DNA from: an uncultured Porphyromonadaceae bacterium
GTDB lineage: Bacteria > Bacteroidota > Bacteroidia > Bacteroidales > Muribaculaceae
DNA: 64,000 nucleotides
Assembly: GCA_947649495.1 (NCBI GenBank)
Contig: CANSRU010000001.1
Location: 180,837-244,836 of the forward strand
Reading direction: 5' to 3'
The position numbers and the translations under genes were made by a program. Of this stretch, positions 51,382-61,219 are shown in pieces. The stretch's first letter is position 1; the number at the start of each line of letters is the position of its first letter. The notes under the pieces are model-generated. The model did no database searches, had not been told where the DNA came from, and worked only from the letters and a program-made list of their open reading frames with translations.

Positions 51382-51720
51382 CTAAGAAAGTATAAGCCGC
51401 GACACGAACCGCGACACCGGATTGATGAACAGAGGCTTGCGGAGCAGAAACAGCAAAACCATCATGGCAATATAGACAACAGCCACGATGCCACATCCCC
51501 AGGCCATGCCTATGGACTGACCAATCCACTCGGCCAAAGCCACAGACAGAAATATAAGCGCCACCATTGCGAGGGAAAAGACTACGAAAGCCACAGCCAC
51601 AGCCGAAAGCAATACCGAGAGTTTTTCGGCAGCCGTAAGCTTGGCATATTCTATTTTAAGAGTGGCATAGTCCTTTCCTTGCTGCCACAGACGGCTGAAG
51701 GAGTTTTCTTTTTCAGACAT
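51382..51720 (-). CDS. Phage_holin_3_6/YqjE-like membrane protein
   Basis: Two adjacent TM segments after amphipathic N-terminus; DYATLKIEYAKLTAAEKLSVLLSAVAVA. Confidence 0.7.
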   Translation of the reverse strand: MSEKENSFSRLWQQGKDYATLKIEYAKLTAAEKLSVLLSAVAVAFVVFSLAMVALIFLSVALAEWIGQSIGMAWGCGIVAVVYIAMMVLLFLLRKPLFINPVSRFVSRLILS

Positions 51721-51890
51721 AAACAGGTCGTGTTAATATAGAAACGGCATCAGAGGAGTTGCGACCAATCAAGATAAACCATCATATCCGCCCGCGGCCG
51801 CACGCATCGTGAGCCTGAGACCCACATACACGTACGGCTGATGCGTTGCAGACATGAGAAGCATTCCTGATATTACGCCTCTCCCGAATG

Positions 51891-52088
51891 TCAATCCTCG
51901 ATATCGGCAGTAAGCTGCTCAACCAAGGCGTCGATCTCGCTTTCAGTGCAGAGAATGCCTTTTTTCTCAAGGATTTCCTTGATGCGGCGACGAAGGTCGG
52001 AGCCTTTCTGAGGAGCGTAAAGCAGCGCCACACCGGCACCTACAATGGCGCCACCGAGAAATGCGTATAAAATACTTTGTGTACTCAT
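51891..52088 (-). CDS. YtxH domain protein
   Basis: LGGAIVGAGVALLYAPQKGSDLRRRIKE. Confidence 0.85.
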   Translation of the reverse strand: MSTQSILYAFLGGAIVGAGVALLYAPQKGSDLRRRIKEILEKKGILCTESEIDALVEQLTADIED

Positions 52089-52127
52089 GTGATTCTGGAA
52101 TAAAACGGGTTAGTTACTGTGGGTAAA

Positions 52128-52328
52128 TCATTTCATATCGAGCTGCTCAGCCAATTCATCGGCCAGCTCTTCCATCTTGTCCTTCTTGAGGTTGATACCT
52201 TTGGATTTCAAGAATTTGACAATCTCCTTACGGGTGTTCTCACCCTTTTCGGGAGCGAAAAGCAAACCTACCGCGGCGCCGGCAATGGCTCCGCCTACTA
52301 CAGCCAGGATAATGTTAAGGGGTTTCAT
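52128..52328 (-). CDS. YtxH domain protein (paralog)
   Basis: VGGAIAGAAVGLLFAPEKGENTRKEIVKFL; start moved to internal M. Confidence 0.85.
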   Translation of the reverse strand: MKPLNIILAVVGGAIAGAAVGLLFAPEKGENTRKEIVKFLKSKGINLKKDKMEELADELAEQLDMK

Positions 52329-52590
52329 ATCGTAAATATATTTGAAATTTGATTTTACGTGAATATAACAACCATGATGCCACAAAAGATTTACGGGCGC
52401 TGAAAAAAACAGCCTGTGGCAATCAGGTTTGTGGTGGCTAAATTAACATATTGGGCTTAACATTCCAAAAAAATAAGGCTTTTTCTGCCGCTAATCATAT
52501 CCTAACCCTTTTATAATAAAATATAAGATGTAACTTTGTAAGCGATAGACTCCGAACACGGAACAAACATTCAATCATTAACATAAATCC

Positions 52591-54912
52591 ATGAAAAAAA
52601 TTCTGACCTCCGTGCTGGCGGCAGCGTGCATAGCCACAGGCTGCACAAAGAAAATCCAGCAAGAAGCCGATTACCGCGTGGTTCCGCTACCCCTGGAAAT
52701 AATTCCGGGCGACTCAACCGCCACGTTCACACTCTCGGAATCGACCGTGATAGCTTATCCGGCCGACAACGACACATTGCGCCGCAACGCCGAACTGCTG
52801 AGCGAATATCTCGAGACCCTTACCGGCTCGCAGCTTCAGCTCACCACCGACGCGCCCGCAACCAATGCCATCGTTCTAAGCACAGGGCTCGACAACAGCA
52901 ACCCTGAAGCCTACAGACTTACTGTCAATCCGGAAAATATAACCATAGAGGGAGCATCGGCAGCAGGCAACTTCTACGGCATCCAGACTCTCCGCAAGTC
53001 CATTCCATCGGCTGCCAAGCAGACAGTGCTGTTCCCCGCCGTCACCATCAACGACCAGCCACGGTTCCCCTACCGCGGAGCCCATTTCGACACTTCGCGC
53101 CATTACTTCCCGGTAGATTCCATAAAGGAATTCATCGACATGCTGGCGCTGCACAACATAAACCGCTTCCATTGGCATATAACCGACGACCAGGGATGGC
53201 GCCTTGAAATCAAGAAATATCCTCTTCTCACCGAGATCGGTTCCAAACGCGAGGGAACATGCGTGGGTCACGACTTCGAGACCTCCGACAGCATACCCTA
53301 CGAGGGATATTACACTCAGGAAGAAGCCAAAGAGATAGTGAAATATGCGGCTGACCGCCACATAACCGTAATACCGGAGATAGACCTCCCCGGCCACATG
53401 CTCGGAGCACTGGCAGCCTATCCCAACCTTGGATGCACCGGCGGCCCATACAAGGTGTGGCAACGCTGGGGAGTGGCCGACGATGTTCTTTGTGCCGGCA
53501 ACGACTCAACCCTGCAGTTCATCGACGATGTGCTGACTGAGGTAACCGAAATATTCCCCTCGGAGTACATACATATCGGTGGCGACGAGTGTCCGAAAGT
53601 GCGCTGGGCCGAATGCCCCAAGTGTCAGGCCCGCATAAAGGCCCTCGGACTCAAAAAGGATTCCCACAGCACCGCCGAGCAGAAACTCCAGAGCTACGTG
53701 ATGGAGCATGCCGCCACTACACTTGCCGGACTTGGCCGCAAGATGATAGGCTGGGACGAGATAATAGAGGGTGGACTGTTTCCCGGAGCCACAGTGATGT
53801 CGTGGCGTGGTGAAGAGGGTGCCGCCGAAGCTGCCCGCCAGGGTCACGACGCGATACTCACCCCCACAAATTTCTGTTATTTCGACTATTCGCAGTCGCA
53901 GGATCTTGACAGCGAACCCCTCGGCATAGGCGGATTTGTACCGGTATCGAAAGTTTACAGCCTTGAGCCCACAGGACACCTGAACGAGGAACAGGCCAAA
54001 CACATACTCGGCGCACAGGCTAACCTGTGGACCGAATACATAAAAACATTCAGCCACGCGCAGTATATGGAGCTCCCCCGCCTTGCCGCAATGTGCGAGG
54101 TGCAGTGGACCCAGCCCGAAAAGAAAGATTTCACAGATTTCACAAAACGCCTACCCCGCATGATAGCTCAATATGACGCATTGGGCTACAACTACGCCAC
54201 CCATATATTCGACATACAGGGTGGACTGGAATCAGATTCAGACAATCATGTGATAGTGGCAAACTTCCGAACCATAGACGACGCTCCGATTTATTACACT
54301 CTCGACGGCAGCGAACCCACCGAAACCTCGGCTATCTACACCGAGCCTGTGGTTCTTGACAAATCGTGCACCATCAAGGCTGTGGCACTGCGCCCCTCGG
54401 GAGCATCGCGCTTGTTCTGCGACAGTGTGTCGTTCAACAAAGCCACCTCGGGTGCTGTAACTCTTGAAACTGAGCCCCACTCACGCTACCGTTCGACCGG
54501 TCCGGCGCTGCTCACCGACGGACGCTTCGGAGCATCGAGCTTCAACACAGGCGAATGGATGGGCTTTGAGGGTGTGCCTATGATAGCCACAGTTGACCTC
54601 GGCTCGGAGCAGGAAATATCGTCAGTAACCATGCGTATTCTTCTCAACACCCCCAACTGGATTTTCGATGCCCGCGGCATAAAGGTGGAGGTGTCGGCTG
54701 ACGGCAAGACATTTAAGGAAGTGGCTTCGGAAGAGTATCCCGTGATGACCAAGGAGACAATAGACATTGCCACCCACGTTATCAAATTCGCTCCTGTAGC
54801 CGCACGCTATGTAAAGGTTACAGCACTTTGCGAGAAATCCATTCCGGCATGGCATGGTGTGGGCGAAGGCAAACCCGGCTTCCTGTTTGTGGACGAAATA
54901 GTGGTGGACTGA
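52591..54912 (+). CDS. Beta-N-acetylhexosaminidase, GH20, lipoprotein with C-terminal F5/8C-like domain
   Basis: Lipobox ACIATGC; YRGAHFDTSRHYFPVDSIKEFID, HWHITDDQGWRLEIKKYP, IHIGGDECPKVRW. Confidence 0.95.
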   Translation: MKKILTSVLAAACIATGCTKKIQQEADYRVVPLPLEIIPGDSTATFTLSESTVIAYPADNDTLRRNAELLSEYLETLTGSQLQLTTDAPATNAIVLSTGLDNSNPEAYRLTVNPENITIEGASAAGNFYGIQTLRKSIPSAAKQTVLFPAVTINDQPRFPYRGAHFDTSRHYFPVDSIKEFIDMLALHNINRFHWHITDDQGWRLEIKKYPLLTEIGSKREGTCVGHDFETSDSIPYEGYYTQEEAKEIVKYAADRHITVIPEIDLPGHMLGALAAYPNLGCTGGPYKVWQRWGVADDVLCAGNDSTLQFIDDVLTEVTEIFPSEYIHIGGDECPKVRWAECPKCQARIKALGLKKDSHSTAEQKLQSYVMEHAATTLAGLGRKMIGWDEIIEGGLFPGATVMSWRGEEGAAEAARQGHDAILTPTNFCYFDYSQSQDLDSEPLGIGGFVPVSKVYSLEPTGHLNEEQAKHILGAQANLWTEYIKTFSHAQYMELPRLAAMCEVQWTQPEKKDFTDFTKRLPRMIAQYDALGYNYATHIFDIQGGLESDSDNHVIVANFRTIDDAPIYYTLDGSEPTETSAIYTEPVVLDKSCTIKAVALRPSGASRLFCDSVSFNKATSGAVTLETEPHSRYRSTGPALLTDGRFGASSFNTGEWMGFEGVPMIATVDLGSEQEISSVTMRILLNTPNWIFDARGIKVEVSADGKTFKEVASEEYPVMTKETIDIATHVIKFAPVAARYVKVTALCEKSIPAWHGVGEGKPGFLFVDEIVVD

Positions 54913-54942
54913 TATAGGCCGAATCCACGTCTAAAAGACACC

Positions 54943-54984
54943 ATCGGGGTATTTCCTTAATCGGGGAATACCCCGATTCTTTTT
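54943..54984 (+). terminator. Intrinsic terminator after the GH20 gene
   Basis: ATCGGGGTATTTCC / GGGAATACCCCGAT followed by TCTTTTT. Confidence 0.8.
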
Positions 54985-55004
54985 AATATAGTCTGTTCTC
55001 TGGG

Positions 55005-55523
55005 CTACTGACTGAGAGCGCAATCGCCTACATCGGCCGACAGCAGTTCCTCAACGAGCTTACGGCGCGCCTCGGCGTTTGATTCGTTGGTTTCACCTAA
55101 AAACATAATTTCGGGATAACCGCTATATGGATAATATCCTCTCAATTCATCGGCGTCCATAAATGCGCCATTACCGTAGAGGGAGGAGACATGGGTGGCA
55201 ACGCGAGCAGAGGCAGAAGTTGCAGTTGGTGCCGGAGATAAGGTTGAAGCTGGAGCCGAGTTTTGGGATTTAGCTGTAACAGGCTCGTCGTTGACAGTGG
55301 AAGCTTCCTTTCCCGGGATTGCAGACGAGCTGTTCTTACCCCGGCTTATCTGGGAGATTATGAGCGCTGCCATGGCGTTGACCACATCGCTTTCCGACCG
55401 GACTAACTCACCGGTCAGCCCATAGTTGACAACGGTGGATATTATTTCAGCACGTATAGCGGCATCTTCTATCATATTTATGGCATCGAGCCACTTGCGG
55501 TGAAAAGAGAATGAGGACTTCAT
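55005..55523 (-). CDS. DUF6291-like (phage-replication-associated type) protein
   Basis: SFSFHRKWLDAINMIEDAAIRAEIISTVVNYGLTGEL...AALIISQI; S/T/A/P-rich linker. Confidence 0.5.
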   Translation of the reverse strand: MKSSFSFHRKWLDAINMIEDAAIRAEIISTVVNYGLTGELVRSESDVVNAMAALIISQISRGKNSSSAIPGKEASTVNDEPVTAKSQNSAPASTLSPAPTATSASARVATHVSSLYGNGAFMDADELRGYYPYSGYPEIMFLGETNESNAEARRKLVEELLSADVGDCALSQ

Positions 55524-55629
55524 GGCAAATTCTGTGTTTTTGATGTTTATTTGCCACAAAGTTATAACCCCAACATCCCATAAGATTGTGAATTTACACT
55601 TTTATGCACACGCACTATATATGCAACAA

Positions 55630-55656
55630 CGGAGCCGCACCATTGGTGCAGCTCCG
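55630..55656 (-). terminator. Hairpin downstream of rpoD
   Basis: CGGAGCCGCACC-ATT-GGTGCAGCTCCG (one mismatch). Confidence 0.5.
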
Positions 55657-55698
55657 AGTGTGTTGATTCTGTTCTGTTTTTTGCTGTGAGCCGGATGC

Positions 55699-56559
55699 CT
55701 ATTGCCCGAGATAGGGTTTGAGCAGACGGCTTTTCTGTCCTTTGAGACGGCGGATGGCCTTTTCTTTGATCTGGCGCACACGTTCGCGCGTAAGATCAAA
55801 CTTGGCTCCGATCTCCTCAAGCGTCATTTCCTGACAACCGATACCGAAGAACATCTTCAGAATCTCGCGCTCGCGCTCGTGAAGCTGACGCAGTGCACGA
55901 TCCACTTCTTTGGCAAGCGACTCCTGAGTAAGAGTGGAATCGGCCATAGGGGAATCGTCGTTGGTCAACACGTCGAGCAGACTGTTGTCCTCGCCTTCCA
56001 CAAAGGGAGCGTCGACCGATATGTGACGGCCTGACACCTTGAGAGTATCAGCGATTTTATCAACAGGCACATCGAGACGTTCGGCAAGTTCCTCGGCCGA
56101 AGGACGGCGTTCGTGATCCTGCTCGAACTTTGACAGTGCCTTGCTGATTTTGTTAAGCGAGCCAACCTGGTTGAGGGGCAGACGCACTATGCGCGACTGC
56201 TCTGCAAGAGCCTGCAGAATAGACTGGCGAATCCACCACACAGCATAGGAGATAAACTTGAACCCTCGGGTTTCGTCAAATTTCTGTGCCGCTTTTATCA
56301 AGCCGAGATTGCCTTCATTGATAAGGTCGGGCAAGCTAAGTCCCTGATTCTGGTACTGCTTGGCCACCGACACCACGAAGCGGAGATTGGCACGAGTGAG
56401 TTTGTCGAGGGCGCGTTGGTCTCCCTGGCGAATGCGCTGCGCGAGCTCTACCTCCTCTTCAACTGAGATAAGCTCTTCACGGCCTATTTCCTGAAGGTAT
56501 TTGTCAAGCGATGCGCTTTCGCGGTTAGTGATTGATTTTGTGATTTTTAATTGTCTCAT
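55699..56559 (-). CDS. rpoD: RNA polymerase primary sigma factor (short Bacteroidota form)
   Basis: [71 protein letters not shown]. Confidence 0.95.
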   Translation of the reverse strand: MRQLKITKSITNRESASLDKYLQEIGREELISVEEEVELAQRIRQGDQRALDKLTRANLRFVVSVAKQYQNQGLSLPDLINEGNLGLIKAAQKFDETRGFKFISYAVWWIRQSILQALAEQSRIVRLPLNQVGSLNKISKALSKFEQDHERRPSAEELAERLDVPVDKIADTLKVSGRHISVDAPFVEGEDNSLLDVLTNDDSPMADSTLTQESLAKEVDRALRQLHEREREILKMFFGIGCQEMTLEEIGAKFDLTRERVRQIKEKAIRRLKGQKSRLLKPYLGQ

Positions 56560-56690
56560 CTTTCGTATGTGAGATTAAGCGTGCAAAATTACAAAAAATA
56601 TTGCAAATGCACGCATAGAAATTGCATGTTTTTACATTCGTGTCGCTTATACCGATACAAAACGTACCGGATTCACGTATAGCAAAACAA

Positions 56691-56719
56691 GTGCGCCCGC
56701 GCGATAGTCGCAAGCGCAC
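56691..56719. terminator. Terminator hairpin downstream of the ABC permease gene
   Basis: GTGCGCCCGCG...TGCAAGCGCAC-type stem (GTGCGC/GCGCAC core) next to T-runs. Confidence 0.6.
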
Positions 56720-56745
56720 CCGTTTTTTTAACACTAAACGTGCGA

Positions 56746-58056
56746 TTATTTATAACGTACCCATCGTATGAGCTCCTTAACCGTAGGCTTCTTGCCATAC
56801 ATGAATATGCCCACACGGTATATCTTGGCGGCAATCCATACCATAAGGAAGAACGACAGATAAAGCACAACCAACGACACGGCTATTTCCCAGGCGGGAA
56901 TGCCGAAAGGTATGCGCGCCATCATAACCATGGGCGATGTGAACGGTATGATGGATGTCCAGACGGAGAGTGCCGAGGTGGGGTCGGAAGCGGCGGTCAT
57001 ACCAAAGATAATACCTATGATTATGGGGAATATCACGATTGATTGCAGCTGTCCGGCATCCTGGATATTGTCGACAGCGGAACCGATAGCCGCATAGATG
57101 GCGGCATAGAGCATAAATCCGCCGACAAGGAATGCAAGCAGCAGGGCGAAAAGCTGGATTATATAACCCACATTACCCATGATGGACACGGCTTGCAGAA
57201 GCTCGATATCTGTATTGAGCGTGGACACATCGGCAGCTCCCGAATTGAGCGCGGCGATCTCAGCTGTCATTTCCGACGGCAGCAAAGCCGGGAGCAGGAA
57301 TGCCGACATCGAGGCTATGAGCACACCCCATATCAGAATCTGAGTCACGGCCACGAGTCCGATTCCGCATATCTTACCGAGCATGAGCTGAGTAGGTTTG
57401 ACCGAGGATACTACAATTTCGAGAACACGGTTGTTCTTCTCCTCTATTATACTTGTCATAACCATCTGTCCATAAAGCAGCAGGCACATGTAAAGAAGCA
57501 TGGTGAGCACTATGCCGAGCATGTAGCTGAGGAATGTGGAGGATTCGCGCTCGCCCTCCTCGCGGTCGTTACGGAAACTTTGGAGCGACACATCGCTATG
57601 CACAGCCTCGATAATCTTGCCGAGGTCGGCTATATCGTATTTTTCAAGACGGTGGCTTTCAATAATATCATCAACCTGCGAAGTGATGGCCGATTCAAGG
57701 TTCATGGAGGAGGCGCTGTTGGTATAAAGCCGCAATGGTTTCTGGCCGTCGGCAATATCGGCGGGTATATACAACACCGCATCCACCGAATCGATATTCA
57801 GTGCCGAATCGAGAGGAATGTCAGTCTCGGCAAAGCTCACCGGACCGGCTGCCTCAAGATTCCGGGCTATAATACCGGAATCGTCGACCACGAGCACCGT
57901 GCGGTCGTCGCCTTCCGAAAAAAGAGCGATAAGCGTCGGCACTATCATCAGTGCCAGCATGATTACAGGCATGAGCAGCGTGGTGATGATAAAACTTTTC
58001 TTTGTGACGCGCTCCATAAACTCGCGTCTTATAATAATGCCTATTTTTGAGGACAT
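56746..58056 (-). CDS. ABC-2/NatB-type transporter permease
   Basis: IIRREFMERVTKKSFIITTLLMPVIML, EEKNNRVLEIVVSSVKPTQLMLGKI, 6 TMs. Confidence 0.9.
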   Translation of the reverse strand: MSSKIGIIIRREFMERVTKKSFIITTLLMPVIMLALMIVPTLIALFSEGDDRTVLVVDDSGIIARNLEAAGPVSFAETDIPLDSALNIDSVDAVLYIPADIADGQKPLRLYTNSASSMNLESAITSQVDDIIESHRLEKYDIADLGKIIEAVHSDVSLQSFRNDREEGERESSTFLSYMLGIVLTMLLYMCLLLYGQMVMTSIIEEKNNRVLEIVVSSVKPTQLMLGKICGIGLVAVTQILIWGVLIASMSAFLLPALLPSEMTAEIAALNSGAADVSTLNTDIELLQAVSIMGNVGYIIQLFALLLAFLVGGFMLYAAIYAAIGSAVDNIQDAGQLQSIVIFPIIIGIIFGMTAASDPTSALSVWTSIIPFTSPMVMMARIPFGIPAWEIAVSLVVLYLSFFLMVWIAAKIYRVGIFMYGKKPTVKELIRWVRYK

Positions 58057-58089
58057 GGCTGTGTAGAGTTATTATTAAGAATAGTGTGA

Positions 58090-59022
58090 TTATTGATTTT
58101 GCGCATCGTAGGCTTTGACGGTGCTTATAAAAATGTCGTTCATCGAGGCCATGGCTTCGTTGACGGCGGTAAGCTGCACAGCATCGTTGGCCACAGCTAT
58201 CACATCGCGCAGGGTGGTGCCGTCGGTCACCGTTATGTCAAGTCTATGACGTCCGTATGGCATCTCGGCAGCTGTGCATCCGGCAAGCATGGGCGTGAGC
58301 TTATCGGCAAGCGCGCGTGCATCGCCGTCGAAAACGAGTGAGTAACGGCCGCTGGTGTACCGGCGGCGAATGTCGTCGACATTGCCCGTGAGTATGTTGT
58401 GACCGGCATTTATAAGAGTTATATTATCGCAAATCTCCTCTACCGACGACATGTTGTGGGTGCTGAATATCACCGTTGCCCCTTCATCCTTCAGCCGCAG
58501 AATCTCGTCGCGGAGCAGATTGGCGTTGATAGGATCGAACCCTGAGAAGGGCTCGTCAAAAATGAGCAGCTTGGGACGATGCAGTACAGTGACAATGAAC
58601 TGCACTTTCTGCGCCATGCCTTTGGAGAGTTCCTCGACCTTACGGTTCCACCACGAGCTTATCTCAAAACGTTCGAACCACTTCTTGAGCTCACGTGTGG
58701 CCTCGGAGCGCGAAAGGCCTTTGAGCCGGGCAAAGAACAGCGCCTGCTCCCCTACCTTCATTTTCTTATACAGACCGCGTTCCTCAGGAAGATAGCCGAT
58801 GTGGGCTACATCCTGCTGCGTGAGAGGATGTCCGTCGAATGTCACGAGACCGCTATCTGGGGCGGTGATATGATTTATGATTCGTATGAGGGTGGTCTTG
58901 CCGGCTCCGTTGGGGCCGAGCAGACCGTAGACTTTGCCTTGCGGCACAGCTACCGACACATTGTCAAGAGCCTTATGTGAGCCGAAAGATTTCGACACAC
59001 TGTCAACTTTCAGTAAGTCCAT
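58090..59022 (-). CDS. ABC transporter ATP-binding protein (NatA-like)
   Basis: GLLGPNGAGKTTLIRII, ELSKGMAQKVQFI, LLIFDEPFSGFDP. Confidence 0.95.
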   Translation of the reverse strand: MDLLKVDSVSKSFGSHKALDNVSVAVPQGKVYGLLGPNGAGKTTLIRIINHITAPDSGLVTFDGHPLTQQDVAHIGYLPEERGLYKKMKVGEQALFFARLKGLSRSEATRELKKWFERFEISSWWNRKVEELSKGMAQKVQFIVTVLHRPKLLIFDEPFSGFDPINANLLRDEILRLKDEGATVIFSTHNMSSVEEICDNITLINAGHNILTGNVDDIRRRYTSGRYSLVFDGDARALADKLTPMLAGCTAAEMPYGRHRLDITVTDGTTLRDVIAVANDAVQLTAVNEAMASMNDIFISTVKAYDAQNQ

Positions 59023-59081
59023 AAAGTGATGTATGAATTATATTCTTTTTCAATGTTAGACGCGGCAGACTTGAAAAAATT

Positions 59082-60272
59082 TCAAGCCACCGGATTTTTT
59101 TTATTCTTTCCGAAATACCGGTCTATTATAGCAGCAAGCGCACCGTCGCCTGTCACATTGCAGGCTGTGCCGAACGAATCCATCGAGATATAGAGCGCTA
59201 TCATCATCGCATTCTGGACATCGGAGAATCCGAGAATCGACGACAACAGCCCCAACGAGGCCATTATGGCTCCACCCGGAATTCCGGGCGCCGCAATTAT
59301 CGTCACACCGAGCATGGCTATGAAATGGCTGAACATTCCGGCATCGTAAGGTATGCCCTGCATTATCATAAGCGCCAACGCGCATGCCACAATCTTCAGG
59401 GTGCTGCCCGACATGTGGATGGTGGCACATAGCGGGACTACAAATCCGGCAACATCTTCCGACACTCCCATTTTCACAGCCTGCCTGAGTGTGACAGGAA
59501 TGGTTGCTGCCGACGACTGCGTGCCGAGCGCAGTGAAATAGGCGGGGAGCATGGTCCATAGCATACGGAATGGATTTGCACGGAAAAAACATGCCGCGAC
59601 ACAGTATTGCACCACGAGCACAAGCACATGGAGCAGGAATATCACCGCTATGATTTTCAGGAAACCCATCAGTATTACCCCGACCTGCCCTGCCACAGTC
59701 ATGTTAAGGAATATACCGAATATGTATATGGGCAACAGCGGTATGACAGCCCTGTTGATGGCGAGCGAAACCACATCGCGGAACTCACCGAGACCGTGGC
59801 GTAAGGCCGTGCCTGAAACATAGGCCGTGCCCAGACCGAGCATGAAAGCGAGCACAAGTGCCGTCATCACCGGCATCAAAGCTGGTATGGACATGGTGAA
59901 ATAAGGCTCGACTGCTACAGCAGCATCCTGAGGAACCGACGCGGCACCATCGGAAAGCATGGACGGAAAAAGCCACGTTCCTGTGAAATAGGAGGCAAAA
60001 CCGGCACACAGTGTCGCTCCATAGGCAAGGGCAGCCGTGGCAACGAGCATGGCTCCGGCACGTCGTCCGATGTCGGCTATGGCAGGAGCAACAAAGCCAA
60101 CTATGATGAGCGGGATGAGGAAAGTGAGAAACTGTCCGAAAACTTCGTTGAATGTGGCCGCAATGCGGGCCAACCATTCAGGAAACACACATCCGGCGAC
60201 CACTCCGGCAATAATTGCTATCACTATACGAGGCAGAAGCCCTATTTTAAGTCTGTTTTTCATGGATATCAC
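59082..60272 (-). CDS. Dicarboxylate/amino acid:cation symporter (DAACS)
   Basis: FLTFLIPLIIVGFVAPAIADIGRRAG, SSAATIPVTLRQAVKMGVSEDVAGFVVPLCATIHMSGS, D-G-A-L-A-A motif. Confidence 0.93.
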   Translation of the reverse strand: MISMKNRLKIGLLPRIVIAIIAGVVAGCVFPEWLARIAATFNEVFGQFLTFLIPLIIVGFVAPAIADIGRRAGAMLVATAALAYGATLCAGFASYFTGTWLFPSMLSDGAASVPQDAAVAVEPYFTMSIPALMPVMTALVLAFMLGLGTAYVSGTALRHGLGEFRDVVSLAINRAVIPLLPIYIFGIFLNMTVAGQVGVILMGFLKIIAVIFLLHVLVLVVQYCVAACFFRANPFRMLWTMLPAYFTALGTQSSAATIPVTLRQAVKMGVSEDVAGFVVPLCATIHMSGSTLKIVACALALMIMQGIPYDAGMFSHFIAMLGVTIIAAPGIPGGAIMASLGLLSSILGFSDVQNAMMIALYISMDSFGTACNVTGDGALAAIIDRYFGKNKKNPVA

Positions 60273-60360
60273 TGATATATGTTACAAATATAATATTTTT
60301 TTGCGCTAAGCTGTAACTTTTCGCCACCGGGCATCGTCTAAATAAACAGAAACCCAAAAC

Positions 60361-61125
60361 ATGAAGAAAATGAAACTCAATCAAGCACTATGCATCCTGG
60401 CTCTCGGAGCCGCTGTCAGCACCACCATGTCGTGCCGCAGAATAATATCGGCCTTTGATGACTACGACTGTACATCGACCGGACCAGAGATAACCCGCGT
60501 GACAAAAATAAACAATATAACCGGACTTCACTCCGCTTCAGGTCTGAATGTGACATACGAACAGTCAGACTCGCTGATAGTACGCGTAAGTGCCCCCGAT
60601 GATGTGATGCCATTTGTGGAAACAGCGATAGAAGGGAACACCCTCTCCTGCCGCACCACCAAAAGCCTGCGCGGCTGTGCCAGTCTGGTGAAAATAAATG
60701 TCAAGGCACCCGGAGTAACGGCATTTGAATCGTCGTCAGGTTCAAGCCTTACCATAGCCTCACCATATATAGTGAAGGACGGCGACATATCGGCCGAAGC
60801 CTCGAGCGGTTCGGCAATAAATGCCGACAACCTTCAGGCCGCATCACTTTCAGCCCGTTCGTCGAGCGGCGCTGCCGTCAGAATCAACGGAATAACCGTG
60901 GACACCGCATCGGCCGGAGCTTCAAGCGGAGCTTCAATGGAGCTCTCGGGCAAAACCGTCGGAGTTAACTTATCGGCATCGTCGGGAGGTGCAGTATATG
61001 CCGATTCATTTTTCGCAACGACAGGTTCGGCCAAAGCATCGAGCGGAGGAGCCGTATCGTGCAACATCGAAAATCCGACAGACATAATATCCAGTTCGGG
61101 TGGCTCGGTAAACAACAAAGACTGA
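60361..61125 (+). CDS. DUF2807 (head GIN) domain lipoprotein, repetitive beta-helix
   Basis: Lipobox AVSTTMSC; repeated SSG/ASSG motifs across the C-terminal half. Confidence 0.85.
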   Translation: MKKMKLNQALCILALGAAVSTTMSCRRIISAFDDYDCTSTGPEITRVTKINNITGLHSASGLNVTYEQSDSLIVRVSAPDDVMPFVETAIEGNTLSCRTTKSLRGCASLVKINVKAPGVTAFESSSGSSLTIASPYIVKDGDISAEASSGSAINADNLQAASLSARSSSGAAVRINGITVDTASAGASSGASMELSGKTVGVNLSASSGGAVYADSFFATTGSAKASSGGAVSCNIENPTDIISSSGGSVNNKD

Positions 61126-61166
61126 AACAGACAGACAAAAAACAGCTTACATATTTGATAGTAAAA

Positions 61167-61201
61167 TTTCGGGCGGCTACCGCGATGGTAACCGCCCGAA
61201 A
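61167..61201. terminator. Bidirectional terminator hairpin
   Basis: TTTCGGGCGGCTACC-GCGAT-GGTAACCGCCCGAAA (one mismatch) between convergent genes. Confidence 0.8.
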
Positions 61202-61219
61202 ATGTTTTACGTATGTCGC

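Noticed and set aside
51382-51720. Phage holin / prophage remnant
   Set aside because: Holin-like fold matches the YqjE-type cellular family, in context with YtxH genes; no other phage genes.
52386-52590. Possible small RNA or tRNA in the 200-bp gap before the GH20 gene
   Set aside because: No cloverleaf or known RNA fold visible; contains a TAACTTTG -7 box consistent with the GH20 promoter.
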